A stretch of DNA of 64,000 nucleotides, taken from assembly GCF_029868385.1 (NCBI RefSeq), contig NZ_JARWNX010000061.1, forward strand, positions 62,001 through 126,000. Reading direction: 5' to 3'. Below are positions 25,090 through 34,151 of this stretch, piece after piece. The notes under the pieces are model-generated. The model was not told the origin of the DNA. It did no database searches and saw only the letters and a program-made list of their open reading frames with translations. The position numbers and the translations under genes were made by a program. This DNA is from Nocardia cyriacigeorgica. GTDB lineage: Bacteria; Actinomycetota; Actinomycetes; Mycobacteriales; Mycobacteriaceae. Each line of letters opens with the position of its first letter. Position 1 is the first letter of the stretch.

Positions 25090-26004
25090 TCAGTGGTCGC
25101 CGAGGTCGTGTACCTCGCCCAGGCCGATCCCGTGGAGCTTGTCCGGGTTGGCCACATTGTGGATGGCGACGATGCGGCCTTCGGGGTCGAGCGTCAGGGT
25201 GATGGTGGCGATGACGTGATCGGGGCCGCGGAACAACAGGCCTGCGGCACCGTTGATCTCGACCATGTCGACCCGCATATCCGCGGGTTCGACGCCCTGA
25301 TAGGCGCGGTCGCCGAGAGCTGCGAACCAGGAGGCGACGGTATCGGCGCCACTCACCGGGCGCAGGGCCTGGCGTACCTTGCCGCCACCGTCGGTCCACA
25401 GCGTCACGTCCGGCGCCAGCAGCTGCATGAGGGTATTGATGTCACCGCCGGTGGCGGCCGCGACGAATCGCGCGGTCACATCGCGCTGGGTGTTCCGGTC
25501 CGCGCTGAACCGTGGCCGCCGCGCCTGGACGTGGCCGCGGGCGCGGTGCGCCGCCTGTCGCACCGCCTCCTCGGAGCGGTCGACGGCGTCGGCGATCTCG
25601 GCGTAGCTGAAGGCGAATACTTCCTTCAGCACGAACACGGCCCGCTCGATCGGGCTCAGCGTCTCGAGCACCACCAGCATCGCCATCGACACCGATTCCG
25701 CGCCGGTGACGTCGTCGACGATGTCACCGCTGGTGAGGATGGGTTCGGGAAGCCATGGTCCGACGTAGGTCTCGCGTTGGCGGCGGGCCGATCGCAGCCG
25801 GTCCACGGCCAGATTGGACACGATCCGCGCCAGATAGCCCTTGGCGTCGGCCACACCGGAACGGTCGGCGGCCGACCATTTCAACCAGGCGTCCTGCACC
25901 GCGTCCTCGGCGTCGGCGGCGGAACCGAGGATGCGGTAGGCGACGGCGAACAGCAGGCTGCGGTGCTCGTCGAATACCTGCTGGCCGTCATCGGGCACGC
26001 TCAT
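25090..26004 (-). CDS. sigJ: ECF41 RNA polymerase sigma factor, SigJ-like
   Basis: A 304-aa sigma factor: region 2 (FDEHRSLLFAVAYRILGSAADAEDAVQDAWLKW split by turns), region 4 (LSPIERAVFVLKEVFAFSYAEIA) and a SnoaL-like C-terminal extension carrying the ECF41 hallmarks TDGGGKV and NPDKL. In ECF41 the extension controls activity in place of an anti-sigma factor. The ATG at 26004 overlaps the stop of the oxidoreductase gene, and a promoter matching the ECF41 consensus precedes that gene, suggesting autoregulation. The longer ORF to 26094 lies inside the upstream gene. Confidence 0.92.
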   Translation of the reverse strand: MSVPDDGQQVFDEHRSLLFAVAYRILGSAADAEDAVQDAWLKWSAADRSGVADAKGYLARIVSNLAVDRLRSARRQRETYVGPWLPEPILTSGDIVDDVTGAESVSMAMLVVLETLSPIERAVFVLKEVFAFSYAEIADAVDRSEEAVRQAAHRARGHVQARRPRFSADRNTQRDVTARFVAAATGGDINTLMQLLAPDVTLWTDGGGKVRQALRPVSGADTVASWFAALGDRAYQGVEPADMRVDMVEINGAAGLLFRGPDHVIATITLTLDPEGRIVAIHNVANPDKLHGIGLGEVHDLGDH

Positions 26005-27203
26005 CGCGCACCGGCCCCACGAGTGTAGCGGCCGCCGCTCGGCCAGAAGGCACCCGAACCGGGGAACCTGGTCATGCGCAGGAAGGTCGACCATGGTGCG
26101 GCGTTCACCGTCTCCTTGTACCAGGCCGCGCGCTTCCCGGTCAGGTACCAGCGGCGCGGCGAGCCGTCCGGTTTCGTGAACTGGACCACCGCGTCGGCGC
26201 GGCCGATGCTGATCGGTGTGTGGTAGTAGCCGAACCGAAAAGGCTTGGGCTGCTTACCTTTCAGCTCCCGATACAGCGACACCGCGGCGTGCACGCCGGT
26301 CGGCATACCACTCTGGCAGGTGCCGTGCATGAGTCCGTAGCCCTGTTCGATGGCGGCGGCGTCGCCGACGGCGTAGATGTTCGGATGCGAGACCGAGCGC
26401 AGGGTGGCATCGGTGACGATGCGGCCGAGATCGTCGACGACCACACCCGCCGCGGCGGCCAGCGGGAGGGCGCGGACACCGCTGGTCCAGAGCACGGCGT
26501 CGGCGGCGATGCTCGCGCCGTCGGCCAGTTCGACCGAATCCGCCAGCACCTTCACCACCTCGGCCCCGGCGCGCACCTCGACACCCAACCGGTCCAACCC
26601 GGCCCGCAGGTGGGCGCGGGGCTTATCGGCCAGGTCGGCGCCGGGTTCGTCGCGGCCGAGCAGCAGCACCCGCAGCCGCGGATACCGTTCGGCGATCTCG
26701 GCCGCCGACTCGATCCCGGTGAGTCCGGCGCCGCCGACGACGACCGTCCCGGTGTCGAGCCGGTTCAGGTAGGCGGCCAGGCCCGCAGCGTCGGCGGGAC
26801 CGTCGAGGGCGAAGGCATGGTCGTCAGCGCCGGGCACCCGTCCGGTATCGGCGACGCCGCCCAGTGCGTAGACCAGCGTGTCGTAGTGCAGTAGCCGCCC
26901 GTCCGCGAGGCGCACGGTGTTCGCGTCCGGATCGATCTCGCGGACCCGGCCGCGAATGAACCCGACCCCGATACTGTCCAGCAGTGCCGGGATATCGAAT
27001 TCGGCGAGCTGCTGCCCGGTGGCCGCCTGATGCAACCGCAGCCGCTCCACGAACCGCTCGCCGGCATTGACCACCGTCACCCGCACATCCTCGCGCCGCT
27101 TCACCCGTGCCCCGAGATTCACCGCCGCCGACAACCCCGCATACCCGGCACCGAGGATCAGGATCTCCCGCCCGGCCACATCCATACCCTGCTGTTCACG
27201 CAT
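26001..27203 (-). CDS. NDH-2-like FAD-dependent oxidoreductase paired with SigJ
   Basis: A 400-aa pyridine-nucleotide:disulfide-type flavoprotein: FAD-binding ILGAGYAGLSAAVNL, NAD-binding VVVGGAGLTGIESAAEIAERY split as usual, and the second FAD motif IYAVGDAAA. Resembles type II NADH dehydrogenases and related oxidoreductases; electron acceptor unknown. ECF41 sigma factors are commonly encoded beside an oxidoreductase, decarboxylase or epimerase, so this is likely its cognate target. ATG 27203 is chosen from AAGGA seven bases upstream and because an earlier start (27269) would overlap the predicted promoter. Confidence 0.85.
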   Translation of the reverse strand: MREQQGMDVAGREILILGAGYAGLSAAVNLGARVKRREDVRVTVVNAGERFVERLRLHQAATGQQLAEFDIPALLDSIGVGFIRGRVREIDPDANTVRLADGRLLHYDTLVYALGGVADTGRVPGADDHAFALDGPADAAGLAAYLNRLDTGTVVVGGAGLTGIESAAEIAERYPRLRVLLLGRDEPGADLADKPRAHLRAGLDRLGVEVRAGAEVVKVLADSVELADGASIAADAVLWTSGVRALPLAAAAGVVVDDLGRIVTDATLRSVSHPNIYAVGDAAAIEQGYGLMHGTCQSGMPTGVHAAVSLYRELKGKQPKPFRFGYYHTPISIGRADAVVQFTKPDGSPRRWYLTGKRAAWYKETVNAAPWSTFLRMTRFPGSGAFWPSGGRYTRGAGAR

Positions 27204-27240
27204 CGCCGCATCCTTCGTCGTAGGGACTCGATGCACACCA

Positions 27241-27268
27241 GACGTGCGCGGCTCGCCGGAACGTGACA
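27241..27268 (-). promoter_or_regulatory. Predicted ECF41 (SigJ) promoter
   Basis: On the minus strand, TGTCACG (27268-27262) is followed after 17 bases by CGTC (27244-27241). The known ECF41 consensus is TGTCACA - about 16-17 - CGTC. It lies 38 bases before the oxidoreductase ATG and would drive the oxidoreductase-sigJ operon. Confidence 0.72.
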
Positions 27269-27330
27269 TCGGCCGCCGTGAGCCGCGTCACGGATGGATT
27301 CATCGGGCCGGGCAGGTAGATCCTCGGTGT

Positions 27331-28281
27331 TCAGATCGCCAGGATGGTCTTGCCGATCGCCGTGCGGTCCTCGAACGCGCGGTGCGCCTTCGCCGCCTCC
27401 GCCAACGGCAGCACCGCACCGATGACGGGTTCGAGGTCACCGCGCACCGTCAGCTGCTCCGCGCGACGGGCCAGCTCGGGCCACCCTTGCGGACGGTAGC
27501 CGAGACTGAACGGAATCAGTGTGGCGCCCACCGGAAGCAATCGGTCCGAACCGATCTCGACCGGCTGGCCGCTCGCGGTACCGAAGATCACCATCCGCGC
27601 GCCGGGCGCGGTCAGCAGGCTGTACGCCTCGCGAGCCGTCTGTCCACCGACAGTTTCGAGCACCACCGAGACCGGCCCGACCTCCTCGACCCATCCCGGC
27701 CGGGTGTAGTCGACAGTCACGTCGGCGCCGAGATCGGCGGCCAGCTGCCGTTTGGCCGATTCGCTCGCCGCCGCCACCACCCGCGCGCCCGCCCGTTTGG
27801 CCAGCTGGACGAGCAGGCTGCCGATCCCGCCACCCGCCGCCTCCACCAGCACCGTATCGCCGGGGCCGATCCCGGCGGTCTCGATCACGCCGACGGCCGT
27901 CGCGCCCTGCCCGAGCAGTGCGAGGGCCCGGTGCTCGCCGAGCCGCTCGTCCAGCGGAATCACCGCCGCGTCCGGTACCCGCACCAATTCGGCGTAGCTG
28001 CCGCTGGCGACCGTCCCGACGACCCGCTGTCCGATCCGATCGGCCGCCACACCGGAACCGACGGCGACGACCGTCCCCGCCACTTCGATCCCCGGCGTAT
28101 GCGGCAGCGGCTGCCCGAGCGGGTCGGGGCTCACTCCCGCCCGTACCTGTACCTCGAAGTAATTGACTCCTGTTGCGGCCGCCCGGACGAGGACCTCCCC
28201 CGCTTCCGGTACCGGATCGTCGACCTCCTCCAGCCGCAGGACCTCCGGCGGGCCGTACTCGTGATAGCGGACTGCGCGCAT
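27331..28281 (-). CDS. Quinone oxidoreductase-like medium-chain reductase
   Basis: A 316-aa MDR-superfamily, NADPH-dependent quinone oxidoreductase. N-terminal GroES-like domain (MRAVRYHEYGPPEVLRLEEV), LPHTPGIEVAGTVVAVGSG, and cofactor motif VEAAGGGIGSLLVQLAKRAG (about 146-165). Zn-binding cysteines are absent, as in the QOR group. ATG 28281 with GGTGGAGAG upstream. Divergent from a TetR gene with two perfect operators between them, so it is likely induced by a reactive quinone/electrophile, though the substrate is not shown. Confidence 0.88.
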   Translation of the reverse strand: MRAVRYHEYGPPEVLRLEEVDDPVPEAGEVLVRAAATGVNYFEVQVRAGVSPDPLGQPLPHTPGIEVAGTVVAVGSGVAADRIGQRVVGTVASGSYAELVRVPDAAVIPLDERLGEHRALALLGQGATAVGVIETAGIGPGDTVLVEAAGGGIGSLLVQLAKRAGARVVAAASESAKRQLAADLGADVTVDYTRPGWVEEVGPVSVVLETVGGQTAREAYSLLTAPGARMVIFGTASGQPVEIGSDRLLPVGATLIPFSLGYRPQGWPELARRAEQLTVRGDLEPVIGAVLPLAEAAKAHRAFEDRTAIGKTILAI

Positions 28282-28303
28282 GTTTCTCTCCACCTTCCAC
28301 AAC

Positions 28304-28318
28304 CGGACTAATAGTCCG
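28304..28318. promoter_or_regulatory. TetR operator 1 (CGGACT-AAT-AGTCCG)
   Basis: Perfect inverted repeat with 6-base arms and 3-base spacer, 22 bases before the oxidoreductase start. The same arms recur at 28339-28353, 35 bases away. Confidence 0.75.
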
Positions 28319-28338
28319 TTTAACGAAAGGCTATGATA

Positions 28339-28353
28339 CGGACTATCAGTCCG
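28339..28353. promoter_or_regulatory. TetR operator 2 (CGGACT-ATC-AGTCCG)
   Basis: Second copy of the same perfect 6-3-6 inverted repeat, 24 bases before the TetR start. Two spaced identical sites suggest cooperative or separate repression of both divergent genes. Confidence 0.75.
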
Positions 28354-28377
28354 CTTTTGTCAACAGGAGGTTCCGCG

Positions 28378-28905
28378 ATGCGTGCCGACGCCGAGCGCAA
28401 CCGGGCCGCGATTCTCGCCGTCGCGGGGCGACTGATCTGCGATGACAAGCTCAGCAATGTCTCCATGGACGAGGTCGCCGCGGCGGCGGGCGTCGGCAAG
28501 GGCACGTTGTTTCGCCGATTCACCGACCGTGAGGGCCTGATCCGCGCGCTGTTCGACGACCGGACCGCCCGCGGATGGGATGAGGTCCGCCGACTGGCCG
28601 CGGACACGAATGTTCCGGTGGGCGAGCGCATCCTGACGGTCGTCGCCTACGTCTTCGATCTCACCATCGTCGAGTTGCAGCCCTTGACGCGCGCACTGCC
28701 CGAGGGGTGCCAGGCAGAGACCTGGGCGCCGTGGCGCGAACTCCTCGCGGGTTTGATCGCGCAGGTGGCCCCCGATGCCGACGCCGAATTCCTGGCCATC
28801 GCGATCTTCTCCAGCATGCGTCCGGACATCACCGATCTGACCTCCCGGCAACGCCACCGCGACGGCGTCCTCTCGCTCACCGCACGTGTGCTCGCGATCG
28901 GTTGA
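28378..28905 (+). CDS. TetR-family regulator of the quinone oxidoreductase
   Basis: A 175-aa TetR protein: HTH in ILAVAGRLICDDKLSNVSMDEVAAAAGVGKGTLFRRF (interrupted by turns), then a ligand domain with a C-terminal LTARVLAIG. ATG 28378 has AGGAGG six bases upstream; the ORF start at 28333 lies in front of operator 2 and is rejected. The two flanking operators make local repression likely. Confidence 0.9.
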   Translation: MRADAERNRAAILAVAGRLICDDKLSNVSMDEVAAAAGVGKGTLFRRFTDREGLIRALFDDRTARGWDEVRRLAADTNVPVGERILTVVAYVFDLTIVELQPLTRALPEGCQAETWAPWRELLAGLIAQVAPDADAEFLAIAIFSSMRPDITDLTSRQRHRDGVLSLTARVLAIG

Positions 28906-28941
28906 TGGGTCCCTGCCGCGTCTTCGAACGACCGCGCCGGT

Positions 28942-30825
28942 TCAGTCCACGCGGTGACTGAGCCCGCTGGCCCGCAGGACCCGTCGGGCGGTGGCGGCCC
29001 GGATGGCGGCTTCGGTGCCGATGATGCGGACGTGGGTGCGGGCTCGGGTGATGGCGGTGTAGAGCAACTCGCGGGTGAGCAGGGTGGATTCGGGTTCGGG
29101 TAGCACGATGGTGACCGCGTCGTACTGGCTGCCCTGGCTGCGGTGGATGGTCATCGCGAAAACGGTGACCACCGCGGGGAATTGGGTCGGATGCACCAGA
29201 TAGGGTTCGCTGCCGCGTTGCAGGGCCGCGCGCAGTGAGCCGTCCGGGCGGCGGATGACGACGCCGGTGTCGCCGTTGTAGATGCGGGCCTCGTGATCGT
29301 TGGCGGTGACGAGCAGCGGCTGCCCTGGATACCAGGTCGGCTGCCCGGTATCCGGGCCCGCGCCGGCCGCGGCGGCCCATTCCGCACCCATCCGGTCCCA
29401 GCGTTCGACACCGAACGGCCCCTGCCGATGCGCGCACAGCAACCGATGCGACTCCAGCGCGGTGAGCGCGGCGGCGGCGTCACCGGCGAGGGCGGCCTCG
29501 GTGACCCGGCGAGCCGCGTCGACCACATCGGCGCGCACCGCGACGATGTCATCAGGTTCGCACAGCGACAGCGCGCCGCCGCCGGCCCGCAGCAGTTCGA
29601 GCGCGGTATCGGCGTCGCCCGCGCGGACCGCGACCGCCAGGTCGGCGATCCGGCCGCCGAAGCGGCGGCCGCGGGTCAACCGGACGATGCCGCCGCGCAA
29701 CCGGGCCTGCTCCAGCGCGGTCAGTGCCTCGGGGTGTGCTGCGCCCGCGTCCGGTCCGGTGATCCGTTCCAGCATCGGGTTCGGTGTGCCGACCACCGGT
29801 CCGGCAACAAGATCGGCGAGGACGGCGCCCGCGTCGACCGAGGCGAGCTGGTCCGGGTCACCGACCAGTACCAGCCGGGTATCCGGGCGCAGCGCCGTCA
29901 TCAACCGGCTCATCATCGTCAGCGACACCATCGAGGTCTCATCGACCACGATCACGTCGTAGGGCAGGCGATTGAACTCGTGATACCGGAAGCGAGTACC
30001 GCGACCACGCTGCCAGCCGAGCAGCCGGTGCAGGGTCGACGCGGTCAGATCGGGCAGGCCGAGTTCATCGGCTTGATCGCGCACCGCTTCCTGTAGCCGC
30101 GCCGCCGCCTTCCCGGTGGGCGCGGCGAGCGCGATCCGCAGCGTCGGCGCCTTCGGATTCGCGCGCTGATGCGCGTCGAGCAGGGCGAGAATGCGCGCGA
30201 TCGTATGTGTTTTGCCGGTGCCGGGGCCACCGGCGACGACCGTCGTCCAGTGGGTCGCGGCGAGCGCGGCGGCCAGGCGCTGCCGGTCGGGCGCCGTCGA
30301 GTCGGCCGCCGTGTCGGCGAACAGTCGATCGAGTTCATGGCGCACCACCTCCGGGTCGACCACCGGATGCCGGTCGGCCCGTTCGGTCAGCACCCGCCGG
30401 ATGGCCTGTTCCTGCTGGTAGTAGCGATCCAGATAGAGCAGCGGGCCACCCTCCCGACGCTCTTCCACCAACCGCAGCGGCCGCAGCGGTCCGGCCGCAC
30501 CGCCGAGGATCAGTGGGCTGGCCCGCAGTGCCGCGAGTACGTCATCGAGCTCCGGCCACGGCAGCTGCGCGGGATCGATGCTGGTGTCCCAGGTTTCGTC
30601 GGCGTCGATGCCGATCTCACGCATCCGGGCCAGTTCCAGGCACACCGAGCCCGAGCGCACCGCACGCACCGTCAGCGCGGCGGCGAACAGCGCGAGTTCG
30701 GATTCCTCACGTCCGAGCCTGCCCAGCCGCACCGCGACGTGCACATCGGCGGCCGAGAGCACCCCGGCTTCGTTGAACGCCCGCAGCAATCCCGTGCCGC
30801 GCTGGGCGATCTGAATGGAGGTCAT
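28942..30825 (-). CDS. recD: RecBCD exonuclease V alpha subunit (RecD)
   Basis: A 627-aa SF1B 5'-3' helicase subunit of RecBCD. Walker A VVAGGPGTGKTHTIAR (about 195-210), motif II VIVDETSMVSL, VLVGDPDQLASVDAGAVL, and C-terminal VFAMTIHRSQGSQYDAV and LLYTAITRAR (motifs V/VI). It processes double-strand ends with RecB and RecC. Its ATG overlaps the recB stop (ATGA). Confidence 0.97.
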   Translation of the reverse strand: MTSIQIAQRGTGLLRAFNEAGVLSAADVHVAVRLGRLGREESELALFAAALTVRAVRSGSVCLELARMREIGIDADETWDTSIDPAQLPWPELDDVLAALRASPLILGGAAGPLRPLRLVEERREGGPLLYLDRYYQQEQAIRRVLTERADRHPVVDPEVVRHELDRLFADTAADSTAPDRQRLAAALAATHWTTVVAGGPGTGKTHTIARILALLDAHQRANPKAPTLRIALAAPTGKAAARLQEAVRDQADELGLPDLTASTLHRLLGWQRGRGTRFRYHEFNRLPYDVIVVDETSMVSLTMMSRLMTALRPDTRLVLVGDPDQLASVDAGAVLADLVAGPVVGTPNPMLERITGPDAGAAHPEALTALEQARLRGGIVRLTRGRRFGGRIADLAVAVRAGDADTALELLRAGGGALSLCEPDDIVAVRADVVDAARRVTEAALAGDAAAALTALESHRLLCAHRQGPFGVERWDRMGAEWAAAAGAGPDTGQPTWYPGQPLLVTANDHEARIYNGDTGVVIRRPDGSLRAALQRGSEPYLVHPTQFPAVVTVFAMTIHRSQGSQYDAVTIVLPEPESTLLTRELLYTAITRARTHVRIIGTEAAIRAATARRVLRASGLSHRVD

Positions 30826-33800
30826 CGCACGGCTCCCGCCAGCAGATCCGACAGCGCGACCACGAGGGCAGCGGGCGGCGACCAGTCGAAAACGCCACGG
30901 CCCGAGGGTGTCTGCGGGCCGATCATACCGCGCACGAACAGGTACGCGGCGCCGCCGAGATGGGCGTCCGGGTCGTAGCCCGGCAGGCGCCAGCGTAGAT
31001 AGCGGTGCAGCGCAACCGAATACAGCAATGCCTGGAGCGGATAGTGCGAGCGGATCATCTCCGCCGCCATCCGGTCACGGGTGTAGTGCTCGACGGTGAG
31101 ATCGCCGGTGCCGAGCCGGTTGGTCTTGTAGTCGACGATGACGAAACGTCCGTCGGGCAACCGCAGGACCGCGTCGATACTGCCGGTCAGATAGCCGCGC
31201 AGCGGGTTGTCCTCCAGTGCTTCCAGGTGGTCGGCGTACGGGTGGAAATCGTCGGTGGCCGGCAGATGTGCGCGCAGCAGCGCGGCGATACCCCGCAGGG
31301 TCGCGGCGTGTGCGCGCACCGTATCGCCGCCTGCCAGGGGCAGTTCGAATTCGAGTTCGCACAAGCGGTCCCGGCTGGGGATATCGGCGAGGGCACCGTA
31401 GGGCGATGGGGTGCGTAGGACGGCCAGCAGCGCCGTCGCCAGCAGCGTCGGGTCCGCCTCGGCCAGCATGTCCTCGATCCCTTCCCGGCAGCGCAGCGCG
31501 ACTTCGGCGGCCAGGTCGGCGGCGTCGGTGTCGATGCGTTCGAGCACACCGTGCACCAGGGTGCCGAATTCCGCGCCGTAGGGCAGATCGTTCATCAGCG
31601 ATGGCGCACCGGATTCCGGTTCGATGACCGCGAGCACCGCGCCGTCGGGTTCGTCGTCGGGACCGCGACCGTCCTCCGGTTCGCTGTCCGGCGCGGCGGC
31701 GTGCGCGGCGGCGGTCAACGCCGAATAGGACGTACGCCGCCATTGATGATCGAGCAGGCGGTCGAAACTCGCCGCCGCGAGTTCACCGGTCTCGGTCTCG
31801 ATCCGCGCGCGGCGCGGTTGCACGACCGGTGCACCGTCGACGACGTGCAGCGTCACCGAGGCACCTGCCGCATCCACCCACGCCGACAGCCGCTCCGCGA
31901 CAACCGAATCCGCGGGAACAGATACCCGGTGCGCCACATCCTCCCCGCCCGGAGTGCGGCCGAGCAGCATCCGGTGCAGCGGCGCGTGATCGGTGGTGAA
32001 CGCCGGTGCCCACCACGCCACCACCTGACACATCGCCCGAGTCAGCGCCACGTACAACAGCCGCAGCTCCTCCCCCGCCTCCTCGGCCTCGGCGCGGCGT
32101 TTGCGGTCGGCGTAGCCGGGGGCCTCTTGGCCGCCGACGTCCAGGACGCGGGTGCCGTCGTCCTCATGGAACAGCAGTGTGGCCGCCTTCGGATTCCGGG
32201 CGCTGTCCCATGCGAACGGTAGATACACCACGGGGAACTCCAGGCCCTTGCTGGCGTGCACGGTCGCGATCTGCACCGCGGCGGCGTCGCGGTCCAACCG
32301 TCGGCTGCGATCGGTGACCGCACCCGAGGCCGGATCGCGTACCCGGTCGGCGAGCCAGCGGGTGAGCGCGGTCAGCCCGTAGCCCTCGGTGAGTGCGATC
32401 TGGTCGAGCAGCTGGGCGATATGGCGCAGGTCGGTGAGCCGGCGTTCGCCGTTGTCAATCGCGAGCAGCCGTGGCGCCAGTGCGGCCTCGGCGGAGAGCT
32501 TCTCGAAGACGGCCGCGAATCCGGCGCGAGCGAACAGCCGGGCGGCATCACGCAGCTGCGCGCTGACGCGGCCCACCAGATCTGCTCCGCCGCTGTCGAT
32601 CTCGGCCGCGGTGATCCCGAGCAGCGGTGTACACGCGGCCAGGCGCACTCGATCACCGCGATGCGGCTGTTCAAGGGCGCGCAGCACCCACAGCCAGTCG
32701 GTGGCGCTTTCGGTGGCGAACACGCTGGTGCCACCGGCCAGCACCGAGGCGACGCCGACGCGATCGAGCGCCGCGCGCACCACATCGATCTGGGAACGGG
32801 TGCGGACGAGGACCGCGATATCGCCGGGGTCGATCGGCCGCCCTCGCGCGCCGTTGTTCCCGTCACCGATCTGCACTCCGGCCGCGAGCAGCCCGACGAT
32901 ATCGGCGGCGAGATCCTCGGCGACTCTGGCCCGCATCCGCCCCACCGTCGGGAATCCACTCCTGTTCAGCGGGCCCGCCCCCGTACGCGGCATGCATCGC
33001 AGCCGCAACGGTGTCACCAGCTCCTGCGGCCCCGACAGCCGCGACCACGGTTGGGTCGGCGCCACCGGATATACGGTGATGGCCTCGTGACCGAGCGCCG
33101 CACCGCCCATCACCTGATCGATGGCGGCCAGCAGCCCGGCGTCGCTGCGCCAGTTCACGGTGAGTTCGCGCCGGGTCTCGGCATGGGCGGCCGCGTCGAG
33201 ATAGCTCAGCACCTCGGCGCCGCGGAATGCGTAGATGGCCTGTTTCGGGTCGCCGACCAGAACCATGGTGGTGTGCCCGTGGAAGGCCAGCCGCAGAATG
33301 TCCCATTGCAGCGGATCGGTGTCCTGGAATTCGTCCACCAGCGCCGCCCGGAACCGGTCACGGATACGGGCGCAGGCGCGCGGCCCGTGCTCCGGATCGG
33401 TCAGCACATCGTGCAGCAGCACGAGCAGGTCGTCGAAATCGCGTACCGCCGAGAGTCGTTTGCGGCGTTCGGTTTCGGCGCGCACCGCCACACCGAAGGC
33501 GACGCGTTCACCGGTGAGGTCCTCGGTGTCGGGCGCGAGTCGCGCCTGCCGGTCCCGCACCGCCGCCAGCGCAAGGGTGTGCGCTTCCTTGATGGGGAAC
33601 GGTGGCTCGGTGCGTGCGTAGCGGTGCAGGTACAGGTCGTCGGCGACGGTCGCCACCAGTTCGTCCACGTTCTCGACCAGTCGTGCGCGCTGGTCGTGTT
33701 CACCGGCCAGCCCGAGTTCGTCGAGCATGCGTTGGCAGAAGCTGTGGGTGGTGGCGATCGCGCCCGCGTCGAAATCCGAGAGCGCCGCCAGCAATCGGGC

Positions 33801-34151
33801 CCGCCTGCGCCACACCTCGTCGGCATCGGCGTCGGCCAGGTGGCGGACCAACTCGTCGGTGTCGACGCGCGCGGCGTCCGGGTCGGCCAGTGCGGCGGCG
33901 ACGCCCACGAAGCGGCTCCTCGTGCGTTCGCGCAGCTCCTGGGTGGCCGCGCGGCTGAAGGTCACCAGCAGCAGCTGCGAGATGTCGATACCGGCCTCGG
34001 CCACATAGCGCACGGCCAATCCGACGATCGCATACGTTTTGCCCGTCCCCGCACTGGCCTCGAGCACCGTGGTGCCGGTGGGCAGCGGGCCGATGGGATC
34101 GAAGGCGGTCTCCAGCCGGGGGTGGGTGTCCGGTGTGAGATGGGCGGTCAT
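30822..34151 (-). CDS. recB: RecBCD exonuclease V beta subunit (RecB)
   Basis: An 1109-aa UvrD-type 3'-5' helicase with C-terminal nuclease. Walker A ASAGTGKT at 32-39; LVDEFQDTDPLQWDIL (motif II); HASKGLEFPVVYLP; LLYVALTRAM; and nuclease motifs LVHGVLERID and FVIVDYKTNRL with the catalytic Asp/Lys. Start ATG 34151 overlaps the recC stop (ATGA); the reading frame further upstream is a shadow of recC. Complete and apparently intact. Confidence 0.96.
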   Translation of the reverse strand: MTAHLTPDTHPRLETAFDPIGPLPTGTTVLEASAGTGKTYAIVGLAVRYVAEAGIDISQLLLVTFSRAATQELRERTRSRFVGVAAALADPDAARVDTDELVRHLADADADEVWRRRARLLAALSDFDAGAIATTHSFCQRMLDELGLAGEHDQRARLVENVDELVATVADDLYLHRYARTEPPFPIKEAHTLALAAVRDRQARLAPDTEDLTGERVAFGVAVRAETERRKRLSAVRDFDDLLVLLHDVLTDPEHGPRACARIRDRFRAALVDEFQDTDPLQWDILRLAFHGHTTMVLVGDPKQAIYAFRGAEVLSYLDAAAHAETRRELTVNWRSDAGLLAAIDQVMGGAALGHEAITVYPVAPTQPWSRLSGPQELVTPLRLRCMPRTGAGPLNRSGFPTVGRMRARVAEDLAADIVGLLAAGVQIGDGNNGARGRPIDPGDIAVLVRTRSQIDVVRAALDRVGVASVLAGGTSVFATESATDWLWVLRALEQPHRGDRVRLAACTPLLGITAAEIDSGGADLVGRVSAQLRDAARLFARAGFAAVFEKLSAEAALAPRLLAIDNGERRLTDLRHIAQLLDQIALTEGYGLTALTRWLADRVRDPASGAVTDRSRRLDRDAAAVQIATVHASKGLEFPVVYLPFAWDSARNPKAATLLFHEDDGTRVLDVGGQEAPGYADRKRRAEAEEAGEELRLLYVALTRAMCQVVAWWAPAFTTDHAPLHRMLLGRTPGGEDVAHRVSVPADSVVAERLSAWVDAAGASVTLHVVDGAPVVQPRRARIETETGELAAASFDRLLDHQWRRTSYSALTAAAHAAAPDSEPEDGRGPDDEPDGAVLAVIEPESGAPSLMNDLPYGAEFGTLVHGVLERIDTDAADLAAEVALRCREGIEDMLAEADPTLLATALLAVLRTPSPYGALADIPSRDRLCELEFELPLAGGDTVRAHAATLRGIAALLRAHLPATDDFHPYADHLEALEDNPLRGYLTGSIDAVLRLPDGRFVIVDYKTNRLGTGDLTVEHYTRDRMAAEMIRSHYPLQALLYSVALHRYLRWRLPGYDPDAHLGGAAYLFVRGMIGPQTPSGRGVFDWSPPAALVVALSDLLAGAVR

